From: an uncultured Lachnospiraceae bacterium
Lineage (GTDB): Bacteria > Bacillota > Clostridia > Lachnospirales > Lachnospiraceae
Direction: 5' to 3'
DNA length: 64,000 nucleotides
Assembly: GCA_910579275.1 (NCBI GenBank)
Contig: CAJTTO010000021.1
Coordinates: 6,451-70,450, forward strand
Below, in pieces: positions 8,950 to 17,913 of the stretch. The position numbers and the translations under genes were made by a program. The first letter of the stretch is position 1, and each line of letters opens with the position of its first letter. The notes under the pieces were generated by a model, which worked only from the letters and a program-made list of their open reading frames with translations, had not been told where the DNA came from and ran no database searches.

Positions 8950-10323
8950 TCAGCGCCTTCCTCCAAGCAACTGTTTGACAGTTGACTGTGGATTAAAATA
9001 TTCAATATCGTCTGGTACATTCTGCCCACATGTCACGTAGGAAAGCGTCGCTCCGGTATATAACTTCAGATTGTAAATATTTCCTAGCGTGGCGGTTTCA
9101 TCTAATTTTGTAAAAATCAACTTATAGTCGGTTATCTCCTTATAGGTATCAGCCGTATTCATCAAATCCCGATATTTGGTGGAAGCTGACAGTACAAGGA
9201 ACACTTCCTTATCCGCTGTTGTGTCCACAGAGCTTATCAAATCACCCATGCTCTCGCACTGTGCTTCATTGTTGGGTGAATGTCCGGTGGTATCTACCAA
9301 TATATAGTCATACTCCTTGAAATCTTCAACCGACGCGGCAATTTCATTTGCTGTATACACAACCCGGAAAGGAACCTCGAGAATATTCGCGTATGTCCTA
9401 AGCTGCTCTGCCGCTGCAATCCTGTATGTATCTGCCGTGAGGAGCGCCACTTTCTTTTTGTGCTCCACCCTGAAAGAAGATGCAATCTTGGCTATCGTGG
9501 TTGTCTTTCCCACCCCCGTCGGTCCCACAAAGAAAATTACTTTCGGACCGTTCTCGCTTTCTTCCATCACATAAGGTTTCCCGAGTTTTAATATCATTCT
9601 CTGGTAAATCTCAGAAAGCATAAAGTCCATCGTGACATCCGGCTTACAGTTCCTGTCAATCTCCTCAAGCATCTCGTTTGCATATTTCTCGTTTATTTCA
9701 TTGTCTACCATTTTATTGTACAAAAGCTTTAAGAAATTAGACCGCTCTGTATTCTCTTCCTTTTTGTCATTCTCCACATTTTTTGTCTCGTCAGGCTGCG
9801 ACTTGTTCTCCTGCTGTGAAAGCTGTTTTTCAAGCAGATTCTGAAGGTTGTCCAGCTTTTCTTCGAGACCATTGCCCCTAAGATTGTCCTTTGTGGGCTC
9901 GTTTGCCTTTGCGTCAGCCTTGCCCTTATCTTTTCCCTCTGTCTTTTGCGGCGGAAATGTCGCCAGTACGTCTGCGACCGCCTGTCCTACTGCTTTCGCC
10001 TCAATCGCATTGTTTGCGTCACCCACAGCATTTTCCTGCTTGTCCGGCTGTTTCATGGGAATAATTTTTCCCTGGGCAGCATTCTGGCTCAGGCTCACTG
10101 CCACGCCGTCTTTCTGTGTCTCCTTTGCAGATGCCGCCCCATATTTTTCATTTTCTTCTTCCTTAGCAACGGTCACTTCAATTTTAGTTCCCTTGAAAAT
10201 GCCAAATACGCCCTTTGGCTTCACAGTCTTGACATTCATCTCGACGATTCCTTCGCCAAGCTCTTTCTTTGCGCATTCCAGCGCTTCCTCTTTCGTTTTT
10301 CCCTGAAATTTCTTAATTATCAT
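8950..10323 (-). CDS. flhF: Signal-recognition-particle-like GTPase FlhF
   Basis: A 457-aa FlhF with an N-terminal B domain (MIIKKFQGKTKEEALECAKK), a long low-complexity Lys/Glu/Gln linker (about residues 70-200) and the NG GTPase domain: FFVGPTGVGKTTTIAKIAS, LLTADTYRIAAAEQL, LVDTTG and FTKLDETATLG. It recruits flagellar components to their assembly site together with FlhG. The start overlaps the flhA stop by four bases (ATGA), suggesting translational coupling. Confidence 0.95.
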   Translation of the reverse strand: MIIKKFQGKTKEEALECAKKELGEGIVEMNVKTVKPKGVFGIFKGTKIEVTVAKEEENEKYGAASAKETQKDGVAVSLSQNAAQGKIIPMKQPDKQENAVGDANNAIEAKAVGQAVADVLATFPPQKTEGKDKGKADAKANEPTKDNLRGNGLEEKLDNLQNLLEKQLSQQENKSQPDETKNVENDKKEENTERSNFLKLLYNKMVDNEINEKYANEMLEEIDRNCKPDVTMDFMLSEIYQRMILKLGKPYVMEESENGPKVIFFVGPTGVGKTTTIAKIASSFRVEHKKKVALLTADTYRIAAAEQLRTYANILEVPFRVVYTANEIAASVEDFKEYDYILVDTTGHSPNNEAQCESMGDLISSVDTTADKEVFLVLSASTKYRDLMNTADTYKEITDYKLIFTKLDETATLGNIYNLKLYTGATLSYVTCGQNVPDDIEYFNPQSTVKQLLGGRR

Positions 10324-12359
10324 GCTGTCACCATTCCTACTGATTGTAATTCTACATTTGAATCAATTTCGTTATACGATACTACCACCAAATCCTTATA
10401 ATAATCTTCCGTCAGTCTCTTAAAGTACATTCTGACGATAGGCGATGTTATAACGATTGGATTCTTTCCTAATTTTTCAAGCTTACCGACTTCTGATTCG
10501 ACCGATGCAATAATCGTCTTCGTCTTCTCCGGATCCAGCGTCAGGTATGCTCCCTGTTCCGTCTGCTTTACGCTTCCCATTATTTCCTGCTCAAGTCCCG
10601 GATCCAGCGTGACCACGCTTGTCGTCTCGTTCACCGGAAAATACTTGTTGGAAATGGCACGCTTGAGACTCTGGCGAACATACTCTGTCAGGATATCGGT
10701 ATCCCGTGTTGATGCCGCATGGTCGGCAAGCGTTTCAAATATTGTAACTAAGTCTCTTACGGATATTCCTTCCTTTAAAAGGTTCTGCAGTACTTTCTGG
10801 ATGTCTCCAAGTCCAAGAAGCTTCGGAACAAGTTCCTCCACCAAGGACGGATTTGTCTCCTTGACATTGTTGACAAGGTTCTGCACATCCTGTCTTGTAA
10901 GCAGGTCTGCAAGATATTGTCTGATAATCTCCGTCAAATGTGTCGCAATAATTGATGGCGGATCAACAACTGTATACCCCACGCTCTCCGCACGCTCCCT
11001 CTGGTTTTCCGTAATCCATATTGCCGGCAGGTGGAAAGACGGTTCAAAAGTCGGGATGCCCGATATCTCCTCCTCCACGAAACCAGGGTTCATAGCCATA
11101 TAATGGTCAAATAAAATTTCTCCCTCACTTACCTGAATTCCCTTAATCTTAATGATATACTGATTCGGATTCAGCTGAATGTTGTCGCGCAGACGGATAA
11201 TCGGCACCACCGTACCAAGTTCAAGCGCAACCTGTCTTCGAATCATGACAACACGATCCAGAAGGTCACCGCCTTGGTTGACATCCGCCAACGGTATAAT
11301 ACCATAGCCGAACTCAAGCTCAATCGGGTCTACCTGCAGCAATGAGTTGACATTTTCTGGTCTTCGGATTTCATCCGCCGTATCTTCCTCCGTGTCAGTC
11401 TCCGCCTCAATGTTTGCCACCTCAATCGTGGAAGCAATCATGCGCCCGCACACGATAAAAATAATTCCAAGGACAACGAAAATCAAAGGATTAAGCGGTG
11501 TCACCAATCCCAAAAATGCGAGCACCGCACCTACCATATACAAAACCTTTGGTATACCAAACAGCTGATTCACAAGCACGGATCCAAAATCGGCTTCCTT
11601 TGAACCCTTTGTTACGAGAATACCTGTTGATAACGAAATAAGAAGTGAAGGAATCTGGCTAACCAGACCGTCACCTATTGTTAAAATCGTAAATTTATCT
11701 GCGGCAGCACCAATGTCCATGCCCTGCCTTAAAACGCCCATGATAATACCGCCGACAATATTAACACCTGTAATAATAAGACCTGCTGCGGCATCTCCCT
11801 TTACATATTTAACAGCACCGTCCATAGATCCGAAAAAGCTTGCTTCCTGCTGGAGCTTTTCTCTCTGCACCTTTGCCTCTGCATCTGTTATGGCGCCTGT
11901 ATTGAGGTCTGCATCAATCGCCATCTGCTTACCGGGCATCGCATCAAGTGTAAACCTCGCCGTTACCTCGGCAACTCGCTCGGAACCCTTGTTGATAACA
12001 ACAAACTGTACAATAATTAAAATAATGAATACAACGACACCGATAACAATGTCACCGCCACCGACGAAATTACCGAAAGTGGCTACGACGTTTCCCGGAT
12101 TACCCGTTGATAATATCAGACGAGTCGACGATACGTTCAGAGCAATTCTGAATATCGTTGTGAACAGCAAAATCGTCGGATAAAATGACATATCCAAGAC
12201 TTCTTTTGCAAACATTGTCGTGAACATGATGGTAAACGCAAGCGAAATATTTATCGCCAGCAACACATCCAACAGCGTACTGCTAATCGGTACAATCAAC
12301 ATGATGATAGCGCCAAGTAAATAAAGAGCTACGCCTATGTCCGCTTTCTTCATCTTCAT
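10320..12359 (-). CDS. flhA: Flagellar export gate protein FlhA
   Basis: A 679-aa FlhA, normal length. The N-terminal half has about eight membrane helices with the conserved FHIPEP-region sequence RFTLDAMPGKQMAIDADLNT; the C-terminal half is the cytoplasmic chaperone-docking domain. It forms the nonameric ring of the export apparatus. It starts a block after the hairpin at 12555-12586, with a 291-bp AT-rich upstream spacer, so it may have its own promoter. Confidence 0.97.
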   Translation of the reverse strand: MKMKKADIGVALYLLGAIIMLIVPISSTLLDVLLAINISLAFTIMFTTMFAKEVLDMSFYPTILLFTTIFRIALNVSSTRLILSTGNPGNVVATFGNFVGGGDIVIGVVVFIILIIVQFVVINKGSERVAEVTARFTLDAMPGKQMAIDADLNTGAITDAEAKVQREKLQQEASFFGSMDGAVKYVKGDAAAGLIITGVNIVGGIIMGVLRQGMDIGAAADKFTILTIGDGLVSQIPSLLISLSTGILVTKGSKEADFGSVLVNQLFGIPKVLYMVGAVLAFLGLVTPLNPLIFVVLGIIFIVCGRMIASTIEVANIEAETDTEEDTADEIRRPENVNSLLQVDPIELEFGYGIIPLADVNQGGDLLDRVVMIRRQVALELGTVVPIIRLRDNIQLNPNQYIIKIKGIQVSEGEILFDHYMAMNPGFVEEEISGIPTFEPSFHLPAIWITENQRERAESVGYTVVDPPSIIATHLTEIIRQYLADLLTRQDVQNLVNNVKETNPSLVEELVPKLLGLGDIQKVLQNLLKEGISVRDLVTIFETLADHAASTRDTDILTEYVRQSLKRAISNKYFPVNETTSVVTLDPGLEQEIMGSVKQTEQGAYLTLDPEKTKTIIASVESEVGKLEKLGKNPIVITSPIVRMYFKRLTEDYYKDLVVVSYNEIDSNVELQSVGMVTA

Positions 12360-12650
12360 GTCTCCTTTTTCCCCCTTAACTCCTTAAAAATAATCCCCTA
12401 TTTTTTCCTTGTAATCCTTATAAAAGACAAGCCGTAAAATTTTTGCCTTTCTTGTATTCATATTATCTCACAATTAACATAATTTGTATATAATAATTTG
12501 TAAGTTTTTTTATTTTTTTAATTTTTTATAATACTTACACAATTTAAAACAATAAACTCTGTGCTTTTTCACCGAAGCACAGAGTTATTTTTGTTAACAT
12601 AATCCAATTTTTAAGTATTTTGTCCGAAATATTATGTCTACCCCGTTCCG
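12360..12650. other. AT-rich spacer between flhB and flhA
   Basis: No gene is supported here. The end next to flhB holds the hairpin listed at 12555-12586; the rest is very AT-rich with long T and A runs. On the minus strand a weak promoter-like pair, TTGTTT-N16-TATAAA, lies just past the hairpin. It could restart transcription at flhA, but the -35 and base composition make it unconvincing. GGAG precedes the flhA ATG. Confidence 0.4.
12555..12586 (-). terminator. Hairpin after flhB, likely terminator or attenuator
   Basis: A perfect 11-bp stem, AACTCTGTGCT (12555-12565) with AGCACAGAGTT (12576-12586), loop of ten. On the minus strand it is followed by TTATTGTTTT. It lies 64 bp past the flhB stop and would end or reduce the motA-flhB transcript before flhA. 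Confidence 0.7.
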
Positions 12651-13763
12651 TCAAATTTTTCCCTGCATCTTGTATACCATCGCAAGCACTTCCGCCACTG
12701 CCTGATACAGCTCCGGCGGTACTTCCTGCCCCACGTCCACATTCGCGTACAGCATACGGGCAAGCGGCTTGTTCTCCACAATCTCAACCTGATTTTCCCG
12801 CGCAATCTCCTTAATCTTCTGCGCCACATAGTCCGCTCCTTTTGCCAGCACAATCGGAGCCGAGCCGGTACTCGCATCATACTTTATCGCGACAGCAAAA
12901 TGTGTCGGGTTGGTAATAACAACATCTGCTTTCGGCACATCCTGCATCATACGGCGCTGCGACGCCTCGCGCATCTTGCTCCGAATCTTACCCTTAATCT
13001 GCGGATCACCTTCTGCATTCTTGTATTCGTCCTTGACTTCCTGCTTCGTCATCTTGATATCGTTGTTGAACTTTCGGCGCTGGTAAATCAAATCCACAAA
13101 TGCAACAATCATAAACACAAGGGAAATCTTAAGCCCCATATTTATGACAATATTGCCAATTGCCTCAATTGCCTGATTCAGCGGCATCCCGTAAAACTTG
13201 ACCAGATATACCCAGTCATCCTTTACAGTTGTATACACCATAAACATAATGAGTACAATCTTAGCTATTGACTTTATCAGTTCCACAATCTTGTCCTTAG
13301 AAAACATCCTTTTCATTCCTGATATCGGATTGAGTTTACTAAACTTGGGGTTCAGCGGCTTTGTGGAAATCTGAAACTTAAACTGAAGCATATTGACACC
13401 AACTGCAATGACGATGCCGACAACAAAAAATGGAAGCAGCTGTACCAGCAGCTTCACATATACATTGTTTATCAGTATTTTGTAGTCTTCCCTGACGATA
13501 CGCCCATTCCAATAGGTTGTGTAAGCCGGTATCTTCTCGTAAATCTCGCTGAAAAGTTTCATGAAGTTTTCACCCATATGACCAACCCAGAACTTTAAAA
13601 TCAGAAATAATGCAATCAGCTCTACACCGCTCGACAGTTCCTTACTTTTGGGAACTTTACCTTCCTTACGGGTGTCCTGTTTCTTTTTGGCTGTCGGCTC
13701 CTCTGTCTTCTCACCGCCGGGACCTTCCTGGGCAAAAAACTGTAAATTATACGCTAGTATCAC
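12651..13763 (-). CDS. flhB: Flagellar export switch protein FlhB
   Basis: A 370-aa FlhB with an N-terminal Lys-rich tail (EEPTAKKKQDTRKEG), four membrane segments and a cytoplasmic domain with the self-cleavage motif NPTH (VVITNPTHFAVAIKYD). Cleavage at this motif switches export from rod/hook to filament substrates, together with FliK (28090). The start is GTG at 13763, with GGAGGG six bases upstream, overlapping the fliR stop by four bases. Confidence 0.96.
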   Translation of the reverse strand: MILAYNLQFFAQEGPGGEKTEEPTAKKKQDTRKEGKVPKSKELSSGVELIALFLILKFWVGHMGENFMKLFSEIYEKIPAYTTYWNGRIVREDYKILINNVYVKLLVQLLPFFVVGIVIAVGVNMLQFKFQISTKPLNPKFSKLNPISGMKRMFSKDKIVELIKSIAKIVLIMFMVYTTVKDDWVYLVKFYGMPLNQAIEAIGNIVINMGLKISLVFMIVAFVDLIYQRRKFNNDIKMTKQEVKDEYKNAEGDPQIKGKIRSKMREASQRRMMQDVPKADVVITNPTHFAVAIKYDASTGSAPIVLAKGADYVAQKIKEIARENQVEIVENKPLARMLYANVDVGQEVPPELYQAVAEVLAMVYKMQGKI

Positions 13764-14542
13764 ATCAAGCCCTCCACTATCGAAACCATCATCTTCTGCA
13801 TCTGGTTCGTAATAAAATTGCAGATGTCCGGAAGGAGTGTCACCACCACCATAATAACGCTCAGGCCAGCCAGAAGCTTTAACTGGATACCCACTGAAAA
13901 CATGTTCATCTGCGGTGCGAGCTTTGCCAAAAGTCCAAGCACAATATTCATAAGCGTAATACTAGCAAATACCGGCAGGCAAATTCGGAAGCCAATAATA
14001 ATGTAATTACTCAAAAAAGTAATAAGTGCCGTCAACAGCCTGTCCGTATTTATATGAATACCGTCTATCGGTATTAAGACAAACGTTTCCATCAATGCCT
14101 TAAGCAGGTACCTGTGAAGCCCTGTCGTGTACAGAATCAGCATCACTCCATATTGCAGCAAAGCACCTGTTATGGAAGATTGTTCATTCGTCGTAGGGTC
14201 AAACACGTTTGCCATGGACAATCCCACTTCCATATCTATAATTCTTCCTGCAAATAAAACAATGGAAGTACACATCTGAGCCGCTAATCCTATCAGCAAA
14301 CCCACCGACACTTCCTTCAACACGATTGTACAGAATCCAAGTATTGTATTGTATTCAGGATAAATGTGCTCTGGTCCAAAGTAATACATAATGTAAGCAA
14401 CGAACACACTCAATCCGATTTTCACATTATTCGGAACACCTCTTGTGCTAAAAAACGGCGCCACAAATATAAAGGTTGCCACCCTCATAAACACCAGAAG
14501 AAAGTATTCCAATTCAAGCATGGAAAAAGATAAGTTTACCAT
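13760..14542 (-). CDS. fliR: Flagellar export gate protein FliR
   Basis: A 260-aa very hydrophobic protein with about six membrane segments and the FliR signature around RVATFIFVAPFFSTRGVPN near residue 20. One FliR joins FliP5 and FliQ4 in the helical export gate. It follows fliQ by 24 bp and overlaps flhB, in the usual P-Q-R-B order. Confidence 0.95.
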   Translation of the reverse strand: MVNLSFSMLELEYFLLVFMRVATFIFVAPFFSTRGVPNNVKIGLSVFVAYIMYYFGPEHIYPEYNTILGFCTIVLKEVSVGLLIGLAAQMCTSIVLFAGRIIDMEVGLSMANVFDPTTNEQSSITGALLQYGVMLILYTTGLHRYLLKALMETFVLIPIDGIHINTDRLLTALITFLSNYIIIGFRICLPVFASITLMNIVLGLLAKLAPQMNMFSVGIQLKLLAGLSVIMVVVTLLPDICNFITNQMQKMMVSIVEGLM

Positions 14543-14566
14543 ACTATGTAACCCTGTTCCCTTCTG

Positions 14567-14836
14567 TTATCGAATATACACTGAAAAATTCCGCCATAAG
14601 TCTGTCATAAAAGTTATCATATTATTCAGCATCCAGTCGCCTAAAACCATCAGGCAAAGGAACATGCCTACAATCTTCGGCACAAAGGTAAGCGTCTGTT
14701 CCTGAATGGAGGTTACTGTCTGGAAAATACTGATTGCGAGACCGATTACCAGCGAAACAATAAGCGGCGGCGCAGCTGTCTTGAGAATAACAAACAGCCC
14801 TTCTTTCATAACGTCAACAACCATTTCAACTGTCAT
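14567..14836 (-). CDS. fliQ: Flagellar export gate protein FliQ
   Basis: An 89-aa protein with two membrane helices separated by a short loop, the typical FliQ size and layout (LIVSLVIGLAISIFQTVTSI, then EQTLTFVPKIVG). Four copies pack around FliP and FliR in the gate. It is separated from fliP by 119 bp that hold a partial dispersed repeat, which is unusual because these genes normally abut. Confidence 0.93.
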   Translation of the reverse strand: MTVEMVVDVMKEGLFVILKTAAPPLIVSLVIGLAISIFQTVTSIQEQTLTFVPKIVGMFLCLMVLGDWMLNNMITFMTDLWRNFSVYIR

Positions 14837-14884
14837 CTTATCACCACACCTTTCCAGAAAATCCGAAACTACATTCTATTTCTC

Positions 14885-14937
14885 GTAACTGTTCTGCCTT
14901 CGGCTTCCTGTTATGGGCATCAAGCCATCATGCAACC
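14885..14937. repeat. Partial copy of the GTAACAGTTCAG repeat between fliP and fliQ
   Basis: GTAACTGTTCTGCC followed by TTCGGCTTCCTGTTATGGGC and CATCAAGCCATCATGCAA match, with a few changes and a short insertion, the reverse complement of the right end of the element at 54621-54776. Only that half is present. It sits in the 119-bp fliP-fliQ spacer inside an otherwise compact operon. Confidence 0.75.
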
Positions 14938-14955
14938 TTCACCCCAAACAATATC

Positions 14956-15867
14956 TCACGAACTTGTATAAAATGTCCGCACCAGCTCCAGAATAACCAG
15001 ATTCCAACCGTCCGCCAGTACAAACAGCAAAATTTTAAACGGCATGGAAATGGTTGTCGGCGGAAGCATCATCATACCCATACTCATCAGGACGGATGCA
15101 ACGACCATGTCTATCACAATAAAGGGAATATAGATAACAAAGCCAATAATAAATGCCGTGCGGAGTTCACTGACAATAAACGACGGTATCAGTACCGTTG
15201 TCGGAACCTGCTCCATACTTTTGCCATCCCACGCAGTATTGGAAATCTGCATAAAAGCGTCAATATCTTTATCCTGTGTATACTTGAACATAAATTCACG
15301 CATCGGCGCAGCCGCAATCCCACACGCTTCCTCAAATCCAATCTCACCAGCATCATACGGCACAATCGCCTCAGTATACACCTGACTAAATACCGGCTGC
15401 ATAATAAAAAAAGTCAAAAAAAGCGAAATAGCAATCAACACCTGATTCGGAGGTGCTGACTGTGTATTTAATGCCTGCCTTGTAAAATGTAATACGATCA
15501 GAATACGTGTAAAAGAAGTAATCGTTACAAGGAGTATCGGCAACACAGCAATTGCTGTCAAGATCAGCAATATCCTCAGTGTTCCGTTCAGCTCTCCGTT
15601 TCCACTGTCGTAAGTAATTTCAAGTCTATTTGCAATATTCAGTTCCTGAAGATCTTCTCCGGTCTTGGCTGAACCAGGCTCATTAATGTTTGTCCGGTTC
15701 TCATCCCTTTGCTGGTTGTCAAGTATCTGCCCTGCCGCGGTTCCATCATCTGTTGTCGCGTTTGCCACAACAATATCTGCCATAAATATGATGAATATCA
15801 TGCACAGCATATATACAATCTTTCTAAGCTCCTGCCTAATATTGTATTTTCTGCTTCTATTTCTCAT
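14956..15867 (-). CDS. fliP: Flagellar export gate protein FliP
   Basis: A 303-aa FliP. An N-terminal signal-like segment (about residues 15-35) is followed by a polar stretch of some 50 residues and the conserved core with four membrane helices (ITSFTRILIVLHFTRQALNT, VIYIPFIVIDMVVASVLMSM, GMMMLPPTTISMPFKILLFV). It forms the core ring of the export gate. The N-terminal region is longer than in enteric FliP, as common in Firmicutes. Confidence 0.96.
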   Translation of the reverse strand: MRNRSRKYNIRQELRKIVYMLCMIFIIFMADIVVANATTDDGTAAGQILDNQQRDENRTNINEPGSAKTGEDLQELNIANRLEITYDSGNGELNGTLRILLILTAIAVLPILLVTITSFTRILIVLHFTRQALNTQSAPPNQVLIAISLFLTFFIMQPVFSQVYTEAIVPYDAGEIGFEEACGIAAAPMREFMFKYTQDKDIDAFMQISNTAWDGKSMEQVPTTVLIPSFIVSELRTAFIIGFVIYIPFIVIDMVVASVLMSMGMMMLPPTTISMPFKILLFVLADGWNLVILELVRTFYTSS

Positions 15868-15897
15868 AAATATTATCCTTACGCCCTACACGTTATC

Positions 15898-16260
15898 CTA
15901 TTGCTTTTTCAATTTATCCAGTATTTCCTTAAAAGTCACATTCACTGTTGCGCCTGTCTCTGTCTTGTTAAACTCCGAAATGTCATCTTCTGTCATTTCT
16001 CCAAGCAAAGTAACTGTGTCTTTGCAGACTACATAGGAAAAATATTTTCCACCTATCCTTACAACTTGTATATATTTGGTTGGCGCTATCCTGAATGTCT
16101 CAAGTACTTCCACATTAGAACCTGCAAGCCTTCCCTTTTGAAGACCTGCAGTTAGTTTTGTGGCAAAATATGTAAGCGCCAGTACAAATATAAATATCAG
16201 TATTACCGTTAACAATTGTCCGATAGAGTCAAACCTGTTTGATGTCGATAATAAAAGCAT
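15898..16260 (-). CDS. fliO: Flagellar biosynthesis protein FliO/FliZ
   Basis: A 120-aa protein with one membrane segment (about residues 15-34, LTVILIFIFVLALTYFATKL) and a cytoplasmic tail with the FliO pattern EVLETFRIAPTKYIQVVRIGGKYF. FliO helps FliP assemble. Position between cheY and fliP is the standard one in Clostridia and Bacilli, where the gene is often named fliZ. Confidence 0.88.
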   Translation of the reverse strand: MLLLSTSNRFDSIGQLLTVILIFIFVLALTYFATKLTAGLQKGRLAGSNVEVLETFRIAPTKYIQVVRIGGKYFSYVVCKDTVTLLGEMTEDDISEFNKTETGATVNVTFKEILDKLKKQ

Positions 16261-16265
16261 ATTTC

Positions 16266-16628
16266 CTAGCCTACAACCTTCTTAACAGCCTCTAATACAC
16301 GCTCCGCCTGAAAAGGTTTTACAATAAAGTCTTTCGCTCCAGACTGGATTGCTTCAATAACCATCGCCTGCTGACCCATTGCAGAGCACATGATAACATT
16401 TGCTCCCGGGTCAATGCCCTTGATTGCTTTCAGCGCCTGAATACCGTCCATCTCAGGCATTGTGATATCAAGAAGCGTCAAATCCGGTGACGCCTCCTTA
16501 TACTTATCAACTGCAATTTTGCCATTTTCAGCTTCAGCAGCAATTTCATATCCGTTCTTTGTCAAAATATCCTTAATCATCATTCTCATGAAAGCAGCAT
16601 CATCCACTATCAGAATTCTCTTTGCCAT
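16266..16628 (-). CDS. cheY: Chemotaxis response regulator CheY
   Basis: A 120-aa single receiver domain. Acidic pair ILIVDDAAFMR, phospho-acceptor Asp54 (TLLDITMPEMDG), the Ser of IMCSAMGQ and the Lys of DFIVKPFQ are all in place. Phosphorylated by CheA, it binds FliM (17914) and FliY (16680). Located between fliO and fliY, as in B. subtilis, away from the other che genes. Confidence 0.95.
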   Translation of the reverse strand: MAKRILIVDDAAFMRMMIKDILTKNGYEIAAEAENGKIAVDKYKEASPDLTLLDITMPEMDGIQALKAIKGIDPGANVIMCSAMGQQAMVIEAIQSGAKDFIVKPFQAERVLEAVKKVVG

Positions 16629-16679
16629 ATCTAACCATGTCCTTTCTATATTTGAAATAGCGTTTAAAATTTGTATGTG

Positions 16680-17909
16680 CTACTTGATTATTTCCATAAT
16701 CCGCACACCAAAGCTCTCCTCGATAACAACAACCTCACCCTTTGCGACAAACTTACCGTTCACGAGCACATCAATCGGCTCACCGGCAATCTTGTCAAGT
16801 TCTATGATGGTACCCGGGGCAAACTCCAGAATATCTGAAATAGATTTGCTGGTTCTTCCCAACTCTACAGTTACCTCCAATGGAACATCCCTGATAAGGC
16901 TGATGCTCTCCGCACTTACCATAGCTCCCTGTCCTTGTGCAAAGTTCTGGAATTGTGCAGGCTGTATATTTACATTCGGCATTCCATAACCCATAGGCAT
17001 TCCCATCTGCGGCATTCCATAACCACCCTGAGGCATTCCCATGGGCATTCCCATCTGTGGCTGCATTCCCATGTCCATACCACCCTGAGGCATTCCCATC
17101 TGTGGCTGCATTCCCATATCCATTGCCGGAGCAGGTGCAGATGCAACTGCCGGAGCGGGTGTTGGCGCCGGAGCCGGGGCGGGTGCAGCTTCTGCAATTG
17201 CTCCCATCTGCTGCGCCATAAACGTCTCAGAAACCGATTTTGCAAAGTCAAGCGGATACAGCTGCATCAATGTGGAATCTACCAAATCATCAATCTGCAT
17301 TCTAAAAGAAACTTTTACAAATCTGTCCTCAAGGAACGGAGATAACTCTCTTGGTTCTTTTGAGTGTAAATCAACAAGACTTGCCTCTGGCGGGCTGATA
17401 TCAATCGTCTTGCCAAGCATAGAGGAAAGTGATGTCGATGAAGATCCCATCATCTGGTTCATCGCCTCTGAAATGGCACTCAGATGCAGGTCGCTAAGTT
17501 CGCCTTCAACATTGGTTCCATCACCGCCCATCATCAAATCAGTGATAACTTTTACATCATGCTCTTTTAACACCAGAATATTGGTACCGTTTAATCCGAC
17601 TGTATATTTAATTTGAATGAATACACACGGTCTTTCATAATCATTCAATACATCCTGCCATGTGCACATTTGTACAACAGGTGTCGTAATATTTACTTTT
17701 CTATTAACAAGTGAAAAAAGTGTGGTGGCAGAGGTTCCCATACTGATATTGGCCACCTCTCCTATCGCATCTTTTTCTATTTCGGTAAGATCCCCTTCAA
17801 TCGTAGCACTCGATGTCGCTGTCGCAGTATCCGATGCTCCGGAATCTGCAGACAAATCCACTCCGTTCAACAATGCATTGATTTCATCCTGAGATAACAT
17901 GCCATCCAT
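16680..17909 (-). CDS. fliY: Flagellar switch phosphatase FliY (FliN domain)
   Basis: A 409-aa FliY. It begins with a CheY-binding peptide (MLSQDEINALLNG); a CheC-like phosphatase domain follows with two active-site helices (EVANISMGTSATTL and ISEAMNQMMGSSSTSL). An unusual linker of about 90 residues is first Ala/Pro-rich, then Met/Gly/Pro/Gln-rich with repeats of MGMPQGG and MGMQPQ. The C-terminal 80 residues are a FliN/SpoA domain (LEVTVELGRTSKSISDILEF). FliY removes phosphate from CheY-P at the motor and builds the C-ring. Confidence 0.94.
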   Translation of the reverse strand: MDGMLSQDEINALLNGVDLSADSGASDTATATSSATIEGDLTEIEKDAIGEVANISMGTSATTLFSLVNRKVNITTPVVQMCTWQDVLNDYERPCVFIQIKYTVGLNGTNILVLKEHDVKVITDLMMGGDGTNVEGELSDLHLSAISEAMNQMMGSSSTSLSSMLGKTIDISPPEASLVDLHSKEPRELSPFLEDRFVKVSFRMQIDDLVDSTLMQLYPLDFAKSVSETFMAQQMGAIAEAAPAPAPAPTPAPAVASAPAPAMDMGMQPQMGMPQGGMDMGMQPQMGMPMGMPQGGYGMPQMGMPMGYGMPNVNIQPAQFQNFAQGQGAMVSAESISLIRDVPLEVTVELGRTSKSISDILEFAPGTIIELDKIAGEPIDVLVNGKFVAKGEVVVIEESFGVRIMEIIK

Positions 17910-17913
17910 TGTC

